This document shows, piece after piece, positions 42,312 to 52,246 of a stretch of 64,000 nt of DNA (position 1 is the stretch's first letter; every line of letters starts with the position of its first letter). Below the pieces are notes generated by a model that did no database searches, had not been told where the DNA came from, and saw nothing but the letters and a program-made list of their open reading frames with translations. This DNA is from Prochlorococcus sp. AG-347-I21 (GTDB lineage Bacteria > Cyanobacteriota > Cyanobacteriia > PCC-6307 > Cyanobiaceae): contig QCBP01000008.1 of NCBI GenBank assembly GCA_003279055.1, forward strand, positions 18,318 to 82,317. The letters run 5' to 3'. The translations under genes and the position numbers were made by a program.

Positions 42312-43379
42312 TTACAAATCTAAAGATATATCTACCAGTTTAGCCACAAGTTGTTCAATTTTTAAACCTGAAGCTTCCCAAAGCATTGGAAACATACTGT
42401 TTTTTGTAAAACCAGGAATTGTATTTATTTCATTTAGCAAAATTTTATTTGAAGATTTTTCTAAAAAGAAATCTACTCTTGCAAAACCGAAAATATTTAG
42501 TGCTCTACAACTTTTAATAGCAATTTCTTTAATTTCTTTTGTGATTTTAGAATCTATTTTGGCTGGGATAATTATTTTATTATTTGAGTGATATTTTGAA
42601 TCGTAATCATACCAATCACTTTCGTAATTGACCTCGCCTATCTCAGAGGTTAAGAGTTTTGAATTCCCAATTATCCCGCATTCAATCTCCCTTACCTCTA
42701 AACCTTCCTCTATTAAGATTCTTGAATCTATTCCCCGAGCCTTTTCTAATGCTTGTAATATTTCTGATTCATTTTTGACTTTAGAGATGCCAAGAGATGA
42801 TCCAGAGTTCGATGGTTTAACAAAAACAGGAAATTTTAATTTTTTTAAAATTTCATTAATTATTTTATTTTTTACTTGCTTATCGTTGAGATCTTCATTT
42901 TGAAAAAATAGATAATTAACTTGTGGAAGTTTAAGATTTGAGAAAATTGTTTTCATCAATATTTTATCCATTCCAAGTGCAGAGCCAATAATCCCACATC
43001 CGACTAAAGGTTTATTTGTAAACCTAAGTAAGCCATGAATTGATCCGTCTTCACCATTAAATCCATGTAAAAGAGGAAACCAAACATCAACATCTTGAAA
43101 TTCAATTCCGTCAAGGAAGTTAATTTTTTTTTGATTAAAAATTTCTGGTTTATTTGTTTTATTGTTTTTAATTCCACCAATTAGTATCTTTTCTGAGAGA
43201 TGACAATCAAGCCAATCTCCATATTTGTTTATGTAAAAGGTTTTAACTTTATAGCGTTCTTGGTTTATTTCTGAATTAAAAGCTTGAAAAACTGTTTTTG
43301 CAGAGGATATCGATACTTCATGTTCATTGGAATTACCACCAAATATTAAACCAATACATTTTTTTTGCCCCCCTATCAT
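42312..43379 (-). CDS. ddl: D-alanine--D-alanine ligase
   Basis: IGLIFGGNSNEHEVSISSA, LHGFNGEDGSIHGLL, FVKPSNSGSSLGI, NEINTIPGFTKNSMFPMLW. Confidence 0.95.
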   Translation of the reverse strand: MIGGQKKCIGLIFGGNSNEHEVSISSAKTVFQAFNSEINQERYKVKTFYINKYGDWLDCHLSEKILIGGIKNNKTNKPEIFNQKKINFLDGIEFQDVDVWFPLLHGFNGEDGSIHGLLRFTNKPLVGCGIIGSALGMDKILMKTIFSNLKLPQVNYLFFQNEDLNDKQVKNKIINEILKKLKFPVFVKPSNSGSSLGISKVKNESEILQALEKARGIDSRILIEEGLEVREIECGIIGNSKLLTSEIGEVNYESDWYDYDSKYHSNNKIIIPAKIDSKITKEIKEIAIKSCRALNIFGFARVDFFLEKSSNKILLNEINTIPGFTKNSMFPMLWEASGLKIEQLVAKLVDISLDL

Positions 43380-43388
43380 TTAAAAAGA

Positions 43389-44783
43389 TTATAAATAAAG
43401 TTCGCCTGTTAAAGAAAAAGATCTTGCTTCATTTATTTTGACATCTATCTCATCTCCTAATGAAAAATTAAAATTAATGTTTTTGGGAATCTCTACGAAA
43501 GTTAATCTATTTGTTCTAGTTCTACCCATAATTTGCGAGGAATTTTTTGGGTTTAAACCCTCAATTAAAACGCTTTCAATATTGTTGATGTATCTTTGAT
43601 TTCTACTCCTAGCAGTTTTTTCGACTAAATCATTAATTTCTTGTAATCTAGCTTTTTTTATCACTTCAGAAAGTTGATTAGACCAAACTGCTGCAGGTGT
43701 ATTTGGTCTTGGAGAATATGCTGCCGTATTTACTTGATCAAAACCAATTTCTGATATTAGCTTTAATGTATCTTGATATTGTTGTTCGGTTTCTCCTGGG
43801 AAAGCAACTATTGCGTCAGCAGTGATTGATGCGTCTGGCATTAATGACCTTATATTCTCGATAATATTCTTATACTTTTTAATAGAATATCCTCTTGACA
43901 TTTGTTTTAAGATTTCATCATTTCCACTTTGGAAGGGAATATGGAAATGTTCACAGACTTTATCAAGTTCATCACAAGCTTGAATCAACCTTTTTGAAAA
44001 ATATCTTGGATGACTAGTAGCAAATCTTATTCTGCGAATTCCTTTAACATCATGAATATAATATAAAAGATCAGTTAGAGTATTTTCTTTTCTTCCCTCT
44101 TTTGTAGTTCCTGGAAGGTCTCTACCATAGGCATCAATGTTCTGACCCAAAAGAGTAATTTCTTTAAAATTATCATCAGCTAATTTTTGAATCTCACATT
44201 TTATAGCATTTGGATATCTTGATTGCTCTTTTCCTCTTACAGAGGGGACTACACAATATGAACATCTTTCATTACATCCATAAATGATATTAACCCAGCC
44301 ACAAATAGAGCTTTCTCTTCTGGCACTTGTTATGTCTTCAGAAATGAAGGTTTCTTCTGTGGCAGCAACTTGATTACCTAAATCCACTTTCCCCAGAAGA
44401 TTCTCAAGATTATTTACGTGTTGAGGCCCCATAACCAGATCAAGTTCTGGGACTCTTCTTAATAAGGACTCGCCCTCTTGCTGAGCAAGGCAACCTGCAA
44501 CAACAAGTTTTAAGTTAGGTGTTTTGTGCTTTCTTTTTGCTTGTCTTCCTAGAAAGCTATAAACTTTTTGCTCAGCATTATCTCTGATTGTGCATGTATT
44601 GTACAAGACCAAATCGGCATTTAATTCATTATCTGCTCTGGTATATCCCATCTTTTCTAATGTCCCAGCCATTCTCTCAGAATCAGCCTTGTTCATTTGG
44701 CATCCAAATGTGGTTATCCAATAACTGCCAGTAGTTGAATTCTTTTGAGATTTTTTGTCGTCTGATTTTGTTTTTGTTAGCAC
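43389..44783 (-). CDS. miaB: tRNA-2-methylthio-N6-dimethylallyladenosine synthase
   Basis: [48 protein letters not shown]. Confidence 0.96.
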   Translation of the reverse strand: MLTKTKSDDKKSQKNSTTGSYWITTFGCQMNKADSERMAGTLEKMGYTRADNELNADLVLYNTCTIRDNAEQKVYSFLGRQAKRKHKTPNLKLVVAGCLAQQEGESLLRRVPELDLVMGPQHVNNLENLLGKVDLGNQVAATEETFISEDITSARRESSICGWVNIIYGCNERCSYCVVPSVRGKEQSRYPNAIKCEIQKLADDNFKEITLLGQNIDAYGRDLPGTTKEGRKENTLTDLLYYIHDVKGIRRIRFATSHPRYFSKRLIQACDELDKVCEHFHIPFQSGNDEILKQMSRGYSIKKYKNIIENIRSLMPDASITADAIVAFPGETEQQYQDTLKLISEIGFDQVNTAAYSPRPNTPAAVWSNQLSEVIKKARLQEINDLVEKTARSRNQRYINNIESVLIEGLNPKNSSQIMGRTRTNRLTFVEIPKNINFNFSLGDEIDVKINEARSFSLTGELYL

Positions 44784-44855
44784 TTTGCTAGGAATTTTTT
44801 ATGATTCTTTAATTCAAAATTACAAGTTAAATAATTTTGCTGCAATATTTTTGAG

Positions 44856-44929
44856 GGCGAGCGAGGGGATTCGAACCCCCGAATAGCGGCGCCACAAGCC
44901 GCTGCCTTAACCACTTGGCGACGCCCGCC
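44856..44929 (-). tRNA. tRNA-His(GTG)
   Basis: Anticodon loop ttgtggc in gcggc/gccgc stem; encoded G-1 opposite C73; T-arm gggggttcgaatcccct. Confidence 0.94.
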
Positions 44930-45057
44930 TCACATTTATAAATTTAACAACTCAAGGGTAATTTTTCATAGTTATTTTTATCTTTTAGAGAAATTTGAAT
45001 TATTTTCTAATTCAGTAAAGTTTTCTTATGATTTAAAATAAAAGAAAATCTAAAAAT

Positions 45058-46293
45058 TTGAGTAATTCCGGCACAGCTGAGGTTCTTATTCCCAGAAGCC
45101 TTTGTTTAATAGAAGATATAGAAAACCTCATTATCGATGTAGAGGATTTATGTTCAGTTTCCATTAGCTGGGAGGATGGATTTGTTTCTGAGTTAAAGCC
45201 TTTAAAAAATAAAATTACAAAACCAAAAAATATTTTATTCCCAAGATTTGTTGAAACGCATTCGCATTTTGATAAATCTTTTACATGGGCAGACTTTCCT
45301 AATCTGGAATCAAACTATGGAGGAGCATTATCAGTAAATCTTGAAGAACATAAAACTAGAACTACAGATAAGGTTCTTGCAAGAGTTGAGAAATCATTAA
45401 AACTTGCCATACAAAATGGATACCGAGCAATTAGAAGTCATGTTGATACATACAAAGGTCAATCTATTGATATTTGGATTGAACTTTTTAAATTACAAAA
45501 AAAATATTCATCTGAGTTGACTTTACAATACGTTGCTCTGGCTCCATTGGAATTCTGGGATACAACTGATGGAGAAGATTTGGCAAAAATATTTTCTTCT
45601 AATGGAGGCATTTTAGGAGGTGTTATTGTACCCCCTTTCAATAAAAAAGATACAAGCAAATTTCTAGCAAAGATGCTTCTTCTTGCGAATAAATATAAAT
45701 TAGAAATTGATTTTCATATAGATGAATCAATTATTGAACCTGGAGCGGGAATAAAAGTTTTATTAGAAACAATCGAAAATTTAAATATTAATAGTATTCC
45801 GATCACTTGTAGTCATTTGAGTAGTCTTATTTCTCTAAGCAATAGAGAAATTTTAAATTTAGGTGAAAAAATGGCTGAGAAAAATATTAAGGTTATTGCC
45901 TTACCCCTAACAAATTTTTGGCTGCTCAATCGAAGTAATAAAACTACCTCATTAAAAAGACCAGTTGCGCCAATAAAGCAATTACAAAAATCACATGTCG
46001 ATGTATCTATTGGTAGTGATAATGTTCAAGACCCTTGGTACCCATTTGGTAATTTTGACCCTTTTTATACGTTGTCTTGCTCGATGCCTATGCTTCAACT
46101 AAATCCCTGGGAGAGAATGACTCTATCTTCTATTTTTTTAGCTCCAAGCAGATTATTAAATTTAAAATGGGATGGTTTAATTAAAAAAGGTTGTCCTGCT
46201 GATTTTGTGATTTTAGATGCACAAAGATGGGCAGATGTTTTTTCGAGCAATTTAAAGAGAAAAGTATTTATAAACGGCGATTTACATTACTAA
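45058..46293 (+). CDS. CodA-like metal-dependent amidohydrolase
   Basis: FVETHSHFDKSF, SHVDTY, FHIDES, SHLSSL, GSDNVQDPWYPFGNFDPF (cytosine deaminase-like); TTG start. Confidence 0.82.
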   Translation: MSNSGTAEVLIPRSLCLIEDIENLIIDVEDLCSVSISWEDGFVSELKPLKNKITKPKNILFPRFVETHSHFDKSFTWADFPNLESNYGGALSVNLEEHKTRTTDKVLARVEKSLKLAIQNGYRAIRSHVDTYKGQSIDIWIELFKLQKKYSSELTLQYVALAPLEFWDTTDGEDLAKIFSSNGGILGGVIVPPFNKKDTSKFLAKMLLLANKYKLEIDFHIDESIIEPGAGIKVLLETIENLNINSIPITCSHLSSLISLSNREILNLGEKMAEKNIKVIALPLTNFWLLNRSNKTTSLKRPVAPIKQLQKSHVDVSIGSDNVQDPWYPFGNFDPFYTLSCSMPMLQLNPWERMTLSSIFLAPSRLLNLKWDGLIKKGCPADFVILDAQRWADVFSSNLKRKVFINGDLHY

Positions 46294-46333
46294 TTGGCTA
46301 ATTTATATATACAAATCACAAAAATTTTTATAA

Positions 46334-47686
46334 ATGATATCAAAACTTAAATTTATAGACAAATTTAGAGAAGTCAAAAACTTAGAGATCATTGAAAATA
46401 AATCCGATGTAAAAAGACTTTCAAAAGATTTTTATAACTACTCTCCAATCCTTACTGAAAAATTAGACGAATGTATTGCTGATTTGGTGGTAAGACCTAG
46501 TGATCACAAAGCGGTAAAGGAAGTAGCAGAAATTTGTTGGGAATTATCTATCCCACTTACTTTAAGGGGTTCAGGTACAGGTAATTATGGACAAGCTGTT
46601 CCATTATTTAAAGGAGTTGTAATGCAAATGAGTCAATTTAATAAGTTAGAAGAATTTGATCCAGATACAGGCTTTGTAAAAGTACAGTCTGGCTGTGTTA
46701 TGGGAGATTTGAATAAACAATTAGAGAAATATGGAAGGGAATTGAGGTTACTTCCTAGTACTTGGAAAACTGCAACAATTGGAGGTTTTATTGCAGGTGG
46801 ATCAGGAGGTATTGGTTCCATTAGGTGGGGATTTTTAAGAGATCCAGGAAATGTTATCGGTTTAGAGGCAGTAACGATGAATGAAAAACCTGCATTATTA
46901 AAATTTGATGCTGAAGAATCCGAACCTCTAAATCATGCTTATGGGACTAATGGAATAATTACTTCTTTATTACTTGCTACTGAGATTAAACGTAAGTGGT
47001 ACTCATTAGTAATTGACTGTATTGAATTTGAAAAAACAATAGAAATATTAAAAACACTTACTAGCGCAGCAATTAATCTGAAATTAGGAGCAATTCTTGA
47101 AGGTGAAATTGTAGATCAAATGCCAAAATGGTTTAAAAGTAAATCTAGAAGTCACAAGATATTAATTCAATCTACTCTTGGAGGAATAAAAACCATTGAG
47201 CTAATTTGTAAAAAATTTAAAGTTGAATCTACCCTGCTTGGGGAAGAAGAAAAGCTCATGAATGGAATTTCTGAAGTCGTATGGAATCATACAACTCTTC
47301 ATATGAGGTCTAGGGATAAAAATTGGACGTATTTACAGATGCTTTTGCCACTTAATAAGGAACTAGAGTTAATTAATTTTTTGAGAAAAAAATGGGGTAA
47401 AAAAGTTCTTTGGCATTTAGAGGCAGTTCTTCAACAAGGATCACCGCGATTAGCGGCTTTGCCTTTATTAAAGTGGAATGGGACAGAAGAATTAAATGAA
47501 ATAATGGAAGATTGTAAGAAACTTGGTGCTTTTATTTTTAATCCTCATGTTTTAACTGTTGAAGGCGGAGGTCTCGGAGTTGTGGATGCAGATCAAGTAA
47601 AAGCTAAATTAAGATTTGATCCTAAAGGGCTATTAAATCCTGGAAAATTGGAAGGTTGGGAAGTAAAAGAACAATTTAAAATTTAA
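46334..47686 (+). CDS. FAD-binding (PCMH/GlcD-type) oxidoreductase
   Basis: VVRPSDHKAVKEVAEICWELSIPLTLRGSGTGNYGQAVPLFKGVVMQM, IGGFIAGGSGGIGSIRWGFLRD, FDPKGLLNPGKL. Confidence 0.9.
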   Translation: MISKLKFIDKFREVKNLEIIENKSDVKRLSKDFYNYSPILTEKLDECIADLVVRPSDHKAVKEVAEICWELSIPLTLRGSGTGNYGQAVPLFKGVVMQMSQFNKLEEFDPDTGFVKVQSGCVMGDLNKQLEKYGRELRLLPSTWKTATIGGFIAGGSGGIGSIRWGFLRDPGNVIGLEAVTMNEKPALLKFDAEESEPLNHAYGTNGIITSLLLATEIKRKWYSLVIDCIEFEKTIEILKTLTSAAINLKLGAILEGEIVDQMPKWFKSKSRSHKILIQSTLGGIKTIELICKKFKVESTLLGEEEKLMNGISEVVWNHTTLHMRSRDKNWTYLQMLLPLNKELELINFLRKKWGKKVLWHLEAVLQQGSPRLAALPLLKWNGTEELNEIMEDCKKLGAFIFNPHVLTVEGGGLGVVDADQVKAKLRFDPKGLLNPGKLEGWEVKEQFKI

Positions 47687-48915
47687 CATTTTTCTTTATT
47701 CGCAAATTTAATAAATTCAGCAACTAAAAAAATAGAACCTGTTAGAACAGGATGATTAGGTGGCCATTTTTCTAGGGAAAATAAATACTCAATGGCAAGT
47801 TCAAATGTTTTAAATTCCATTATTTTTTGAAAGTCAATTTCTTGAATCTGAGAGAGATCATTCAATTGCCAACTAGGTTGGTTTGGAACTGGCACAAGTA
47901 ATAAGCGATCATTTTTCTTTAGAAGTGTTTTTAATATTGCGTAAATATCTTTTTGTCTTTGGACACCTAAAATCCAATAAATTCCTTTATCTTCATTCTC
48001 CCAATTACTTCGCTCATTAGAGAGTGCTTTTGCCGCAGGATAATTATGCGCACAATCTACAAGAATTTCTTTGTTGAAATAATTTATTATTTCTAGTCTT
48101 CCTTTCCAAGTTGTCTTTTTAAGACCTTCAGATATATGTTTTTCTTTTATATTAAATCCCAAATTATTCAGCGCTTCAATTGCTCCAACAGCTACCGAAG
48201 CATTTTGCTTTTGAAAAATTCCTTTTAATCCAAGCTCATAGCTTTTTGAAATTGAATCTTTCCAAATAATTTCTGCTCCTACCTCTTTAACTTTTTTTGT
48301 TATTAGATTTTCAACTTGACTATTTTGATTGCATGAAATGACAATAGAGTTTTTTTCAATAACTGCTAATTTTTCTTTTGCAATTTTTTCAATCGTATCT
48401 CCAAGAAATTCTTTGTGGTCTAAGCCAATATTCCCAATAGCAATGATTGGTCTAAATTTATGGGCTGTTGTCGCGTCTAATCGTCCCCCTAAGCCAGCTT
48501 CAAGAATGAGTAATTCAACTTTTTTATGGTCAAAAAAATTTAGTGCGCAGCAAATGATTTTTTCAAAAGGAGTTAATTCAAATGTTGAAAATTTTTTTTC
48601 TATTAATCTATAGATTTTTTCAAAATCAGTTTTATTAATATTTTTTTTATTAAATCTAATCCTCTCGCATACATCCAAAAGATGAGGAGATGTCGTTACA
48701 CCGAAATTCCTTTTAGCTTCAAAAAGTATACTTTCTAAATATGCCGCGATTGATCCTTTTCCATTGGTTCCAATAATCTGTATCGCAGGGATATTCTTAC
48801 AAGGATTACCAAGTTCTTGAAGTGCTTTTTTAGTTCTTGATAATCCTAAATTGATATTATCCCTTTCATATTTAGGAGATAATAATTCAAAAATTTTTAA
48901 ATTTGCATTTTTCAA
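47683..48915 (-). CDS. folC: Folylpolyglutamate/dihydrofolate synthase
   Basis: IQIIGTNGKGSIAAYLESIL, TSPHLLDVCERI, LEAGLGGRLDATTA. Confidence 0.94.
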   Translation of the reverse strand: MKNANLKIFELLSPKYERDNINLGLSRTKKALQELGNPCKNIPAIQIIGTNGKGSIAAYLESILFEAKRNFGVTTSPHLLDVCERIRFNKKNINKTDFEKIYRLIEKKFSTFELTPFEKIICCALNFFDHKKVELLILEAGLGGRLDATTAHKFRPIIAIGNIGLDHKEFLGDTIEKIAKEKLAVIEKNSIVISCNQNSQVENLITKKVKEVGAEIIWKDSISKSYELGLKGIFQKQNASVAVGAIEALNNLGFNIKEKHISEGLKKTTWKGRLEIINYFNKEILVDCAHNYPAAKALSNERSNWENEDKGIYWILGVQRQKDIYAILKTLLKKNDRLLLVPVPNQPSWQLNDLSQIQEIDFQKIMEFKTFELAIEYLFSLEKWPPNHPVLTGSIFLVAEFIKFANKEKC

Positions 48916-48926
48916 AATTTAAATTG

Positions 48927-50102
48927 CTATAACTCTTCAAAAATTGAATTTAGCTTATCCAAAAGAATATTAATTTCTCTTCGAGATATAACTAATGGTG
49001 GGACAATCCTTACAACATTTCCTCCTGCAGGAACTACCAGTAATCCTTTATCAAAAGCTTTTAATGTAATTTTTTTTGCATCAGCATAATCATCATTGAT
49101 CACAAGACCTTGTATTAAACCTAAACCTCTTTTCCCGCTAATAATATTTGGAAATTTTTTTGACAATTCTTCAAACCCAGCACTTAATTGTTTCCCTCTT
49201 AGATAAACATTATTGATAATATTTCTTCTATTTATTTCTTCTAATACAGTTAGGGCAGCTTTACAAGCGAATGGGTTCCCTCCAAAAGTGCTTGCATGAT
49301 CTCCTGGAGAAAAAATGTTGGCTTTTTCTTTTACTAATAATGCTCCAATTGCATGACCTCCGCCTAATCCTTTAGCAAGGGTGAATCCATCAGGTTCAAT
49401 TCCTAAATTCTCATAACCCCACATTTTCCCAGTTCGACCTACTCCACTTTGGACCTCATCTAAAATGAGAAGAGAATTATATTTATCACATATTTCTCTC
49501 AGCCTTTTAAAAAATATTTTACTTCCAGGAATTACGCCGCCTTCTCCTTGTATTGGTTCAACTAAAACGCCGGAAATTTTTTGATCATTATTTTCACACT
49601 CTTCAAATAATTTTTTTACCGAATCAAAATTGTTAAATTTAAAAAATTTGAACCCTTGAATCATTGGTTCGAAACCTTTTTGATATTTGGGCTGTCCAGT
49701 GGCACTCAAGGCTGCAAGAGTCCTTCCATGAAAGCTGGATTCTGCTGCGAGAATAATTGATTCTTTACCTATATTTGATGTATTACCATATTTTTTAATT
49801 AATTTAATTGCTGATTCATTTGCTTCCGCACCACTATTGCAGAAGAAGACGCTTTTAGCACAACTCATATTCGTTAAAGTTCTGCTTAATTGTTCTTGTT
49901 CTTCAATGTTGTAGAGATTAGAAATGTGCTGAATCTTTTTTAGTTGAGTTGATAACCTCCTTCTTAAAACTCTGTCGCTATGTCCAAGACTACAAGTTGC
50001 TATACCAGCTACTGCATCAAGATATTTTTTACCTGTTTTGTCCCATAGCCAACAACCTTTTCCTTTTTTGAAAGATATATCAAATCGACTATAAGTATTC
50101 AT
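48927..50102 (-). CDS. argD: Acetylornithine aminotransferase
   Basis: FCNSGAEANESAIKL, LILDEVQSGVGRTGK, FGGNPFACKAAL; start corrected to ATG at 50102 (MNTYSRFDISFKKG). Confidence 0.94.
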   Translation of the reverse strand: MNTYSRFDISFKKGKGCWLWDKTGKKYLDAVAGIATCSLGHSDRVLRRRLSTQLKKIQHISNLYNIEEQEQLSRTLTNMSCAKSVFFCNSGAEANESAIKLIKKYGNTSNIGKESIILAAESSFHGRTLAALSATGQPKYQKGFEPMIQGFKFFKFNNFDSVKKLFEECENNDQKISGVLVEPIQGEGGVIPGSKIFFKRLREICDKYNSLLILDEVQSGVGRTGKMWGYENLGIEPDGFTLAKGLGGGHAIGALLVKEKANIFSPGDHASTFGGNPFACKAALTVLEEINRRNIINNVYLRGKQLSAGFEELSKKFPNIISGKRGLGLIQGLVINDDYADAKKITLKAFDKGLLVVPAGGNVVRIVPPLVISRREINILLDKLNSIFEEL

Positions 50103-50107
50103 CAAAG

Positions 50108-50189
50108 TGGGAGCGGTCGGACTTGAACCGACATACCCGAAGGTGCCGCATTTTGAGTGCGGTGCGTCTACCAATTCCACCACGCTCCC
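50108..50189 (-). tRNA. tRNA-Leu(CAA)
   Basis: gggagcg/cgctccc acceptor stem, anticodon loop ctcaaaa, long variable arm, ggttcaagtcc T-arm; 82 nt. Confidence 0.95.
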
Positions 50190-50448
50190 AAGGCTTTTGA
50201 AAAAATGAACTTTTTTATTATAACAAAAATCAACTGATTGACTATTGTTTTGGTCAAGGAACAGTTATCAAGATAACGTTTGTTAATAGTTAATCTTTTC
50301 GATAAAAACATAGAATTATTTATTGCATTTGCTGACAAGAAATAAGGTAAAGGATGAAAAGCTTAGCATTTATGATACATTTTTGTGATTAAATAAGCTC
50401 AAAAGTCTTTTTTTTAAGTGGATAGCTTCATGATTAGTAATATTGTGT

Positions 50449-50454
50449 TATAAT
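50449..50454 (+). promoter_or_regulatory. Extended -10 element (TGTTATAAT) upstream of micropeptide pair
   Basis: TATAAT with TG upstream, 21 nt ahead of the ATG at 50476. Confidence 0.4.
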
Positions 50455-50475
50455 TATTAAAAAGCAATTGTTAAA

Positions 50476-50574
50476 ATGCAAGCTAAAAAATTATCTTTTA
50501 AATTTGTTCCTTATCTCTTTATTGCAGTGACTATACTGACAACATTTGGATCTAATACTGGAACTTGGGTATGA
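50476..50574 (+). CDS. Putative membrane micropeptide, 32 aa
   Basis: Manual translation: MQAKKLSFKFVPYLFIAVTILTTFGSNTGTWV*; basic N-terminus then one hydrophobic segment. Confidence 0.5.
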   Translation: MQAKKLSFKFVPYLFIAVTILTTFGSNTGTWV

Positions 50575-50681
50575 ACGAATTCAAATTTAATGGTTTAAAT
50601 AAAAACTGGTCTAATCGCTTCCTAGTTTTGTTTATATTATTTTTGGGTTGTATTTCACTAATCAACATTGCTTACGTTTGA
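50571..50681 (+). CDS. Putative membrane micropeptide, 36 aa
   Basis: Manual translation: MNEFKFNGLNKNWSNRFLVLFILFLGCISLINIAYV*; start overlaps previous stop as ATGA. Confidence 0.5.
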   Translation: MNEFKFNGLNKNWSNRFLVLFILFLGCISLINIAYV

Positions 50682-50719
50682 ATCAACTTTCTTAGTTTTA
50701 AAAATATATTTGGAAAAGA

Positions 50720-52090
50720 CTAAGCTGCCTCGAGTTTTGAAAGATTCTCAGATTTAGGCTTAATTTTATATTCATTCTTCTCAAAAGTATTTTTACTGAT
50801 TTCTCTAATTATTTTTACACCTAGATCTTTTAGTTTTAATTCAAAATTTTCATAACCTCTATCTAGATGTTCTAATCCATAGAAATTACTACTACCTTTT
50901 GCGATGATTCCTGCAATTATTAATGCAGCTGATGACCTTAAATCTGATCCAACTAGATTCATCCCATTAATTGTTTTAACACCTTTGATATAAGCTACGT
51001 TTTTGTTTAGTTTTATACTGGCACCCATTTCATTAAGTAAATAAATATGATTCATTCTGTTTTCGAAAATTGTTTCAGTTATCTTTGATTCACCATTTGC
51101 GATTGTCATTAGAGTTGTAAATGGTGCCTGCAAATCAGTAGGAAAGCCTGGGAAAGGAGCTGTTTCAATATCTACACCTTTAATCTCTTTACTCTTGATA
51201 GAAATCGAATTACCTTTAATCGTAATTTTACTCCCACTCTCTTGAAGCTTATTAGTAACAGCTTCAAGATGATGAGGGATTACTGGAGAAATTGTTATTG
51301 AAGAGAAAGTTGCAGCAGCAGCAATTAGAAAAGTTCCAGCTTCTATTCGGTCTGGAATTACTTTATGGGTACATCCACCAAGCTTATTAACACCATCAAT
51401 AATAATAATTTCTTTACCGGAGTCATAAATTTTTGCCCCCATTTTATTAAGCATTTGGCATAAATCTTGAATTTCAGGCTCTCTAGCAGCATTTTCAATA
51501 GTAGTTCTTCCTTTGGCTAAAGATGCTGCCATTATTATAGTTTCAGTCGCACCTACACTTGGACAATTTAATTTAATATGAGTGCCATGAAGTCTATTAT
51601 TGTCCCCCCTTGTTTTTGCCTTTACAATTCCCTCTTCAATAATAATGTCTGCTCCTAGTGCGATTAATCCATTAATGTGCTCGTCTATTGGCCTTGAACC
51701 AATATCGCATCCACCGGGTAACGGTACTTGAGCTTCTCCAAATTTAGTTAATAGTGCACCTATACAAAAGAAACTAGCTCTTAATCCTTTAACAAGTTCA
51801 TATGGAAGTTCCTTAATAGAAATAGTTGTTGGATCTATTTCTAGTTGGTTGTTTTTACGAACTAAATTCACTCCTAAATTCTTTAAGATGTTCCCCATCT
51901 TTTCAATATCAGTGAGAAAAGGTACATTTTCAAGAATTATTTTTTCATTAGTTAGTAATGATGAGGCTAATAAAACTAAGGCGGAATTCTTCGCACCACT
52001 TATTTCAACTATTCCATTTAACTTGCCTTGGCCAAGAATCTTTAAATTTTGCGATTTAAGATATGACTTAGTTTTGCTTCCGCAAATCAT
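50720..52090 (-). CDS. murA: UDP-N-acetylglucosamine 1-carboxyvinyltransferase
   Basis: GISGAKNSAL-type motif (GIVEISGAKNSALVLLASSLL), LPGGCDIGSRPIDEHI, FPTDLQAPFTTL. Confidence 0.95.
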   Translation of the reverse strand: MICGSKTKSYLKSQNLKILGQGKLNGIVEISGAKNSALVLLASSLLTNEKIILENVPFLTDIEKMGNILKNLGVNLVRKNNQLEIDPTTISIKELPYELVKGLRASFFCIGALLTKFGEAQVPLPGGCDIGSRPIDEHINGLIALGADIIIEEGIVKAKTRGDNNRLHGTHIKLNCPSVGATETIIMAASLAKGRTTIENAAREPEIQDLCQMLNKMGAKIYDSGKEIIIIDGVNKLGGCTHKVIPDRIEAGTFLIAAAATFSSITISPVIPHHLEAVTNKLQESGSKITIKGNSISIKSKEIKGVDIETAPFPGFPTDLQAPFTTLMTIANGESKITETIFENRMNHIYLLNEMGASIKLNKNVAYIKGVKTINGMNLVGSDLRSSAALIIAGIIAKGSSNFYGLEHLDRGYENFELKLKDLGVKIIREISKNTFEKNEYKIKPKSENLSKLEAA

Positions 52091-52246
52091 TAAGACTTAA
52101 TTTATTAGATTCATCATGACAAACTAATAATATTAAGTCCACCCTATGTAACGTCATGAATATTAATTAAAAGTGAAAATGTATTTTTTGATTTCTTGGG
52201 AAATAAAAATTTAATAAATAATTGATCGAAATATTTATGTAATTAA

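Noticed and set aside
50103-50183. ORF-track N-terminal extension of argD (MVELVDAPHSKCGTFGYVGSSPTAPT)
   Set aside because: This is translation of the tRNA-Leu gene; argD begins at the ATG at 50102.
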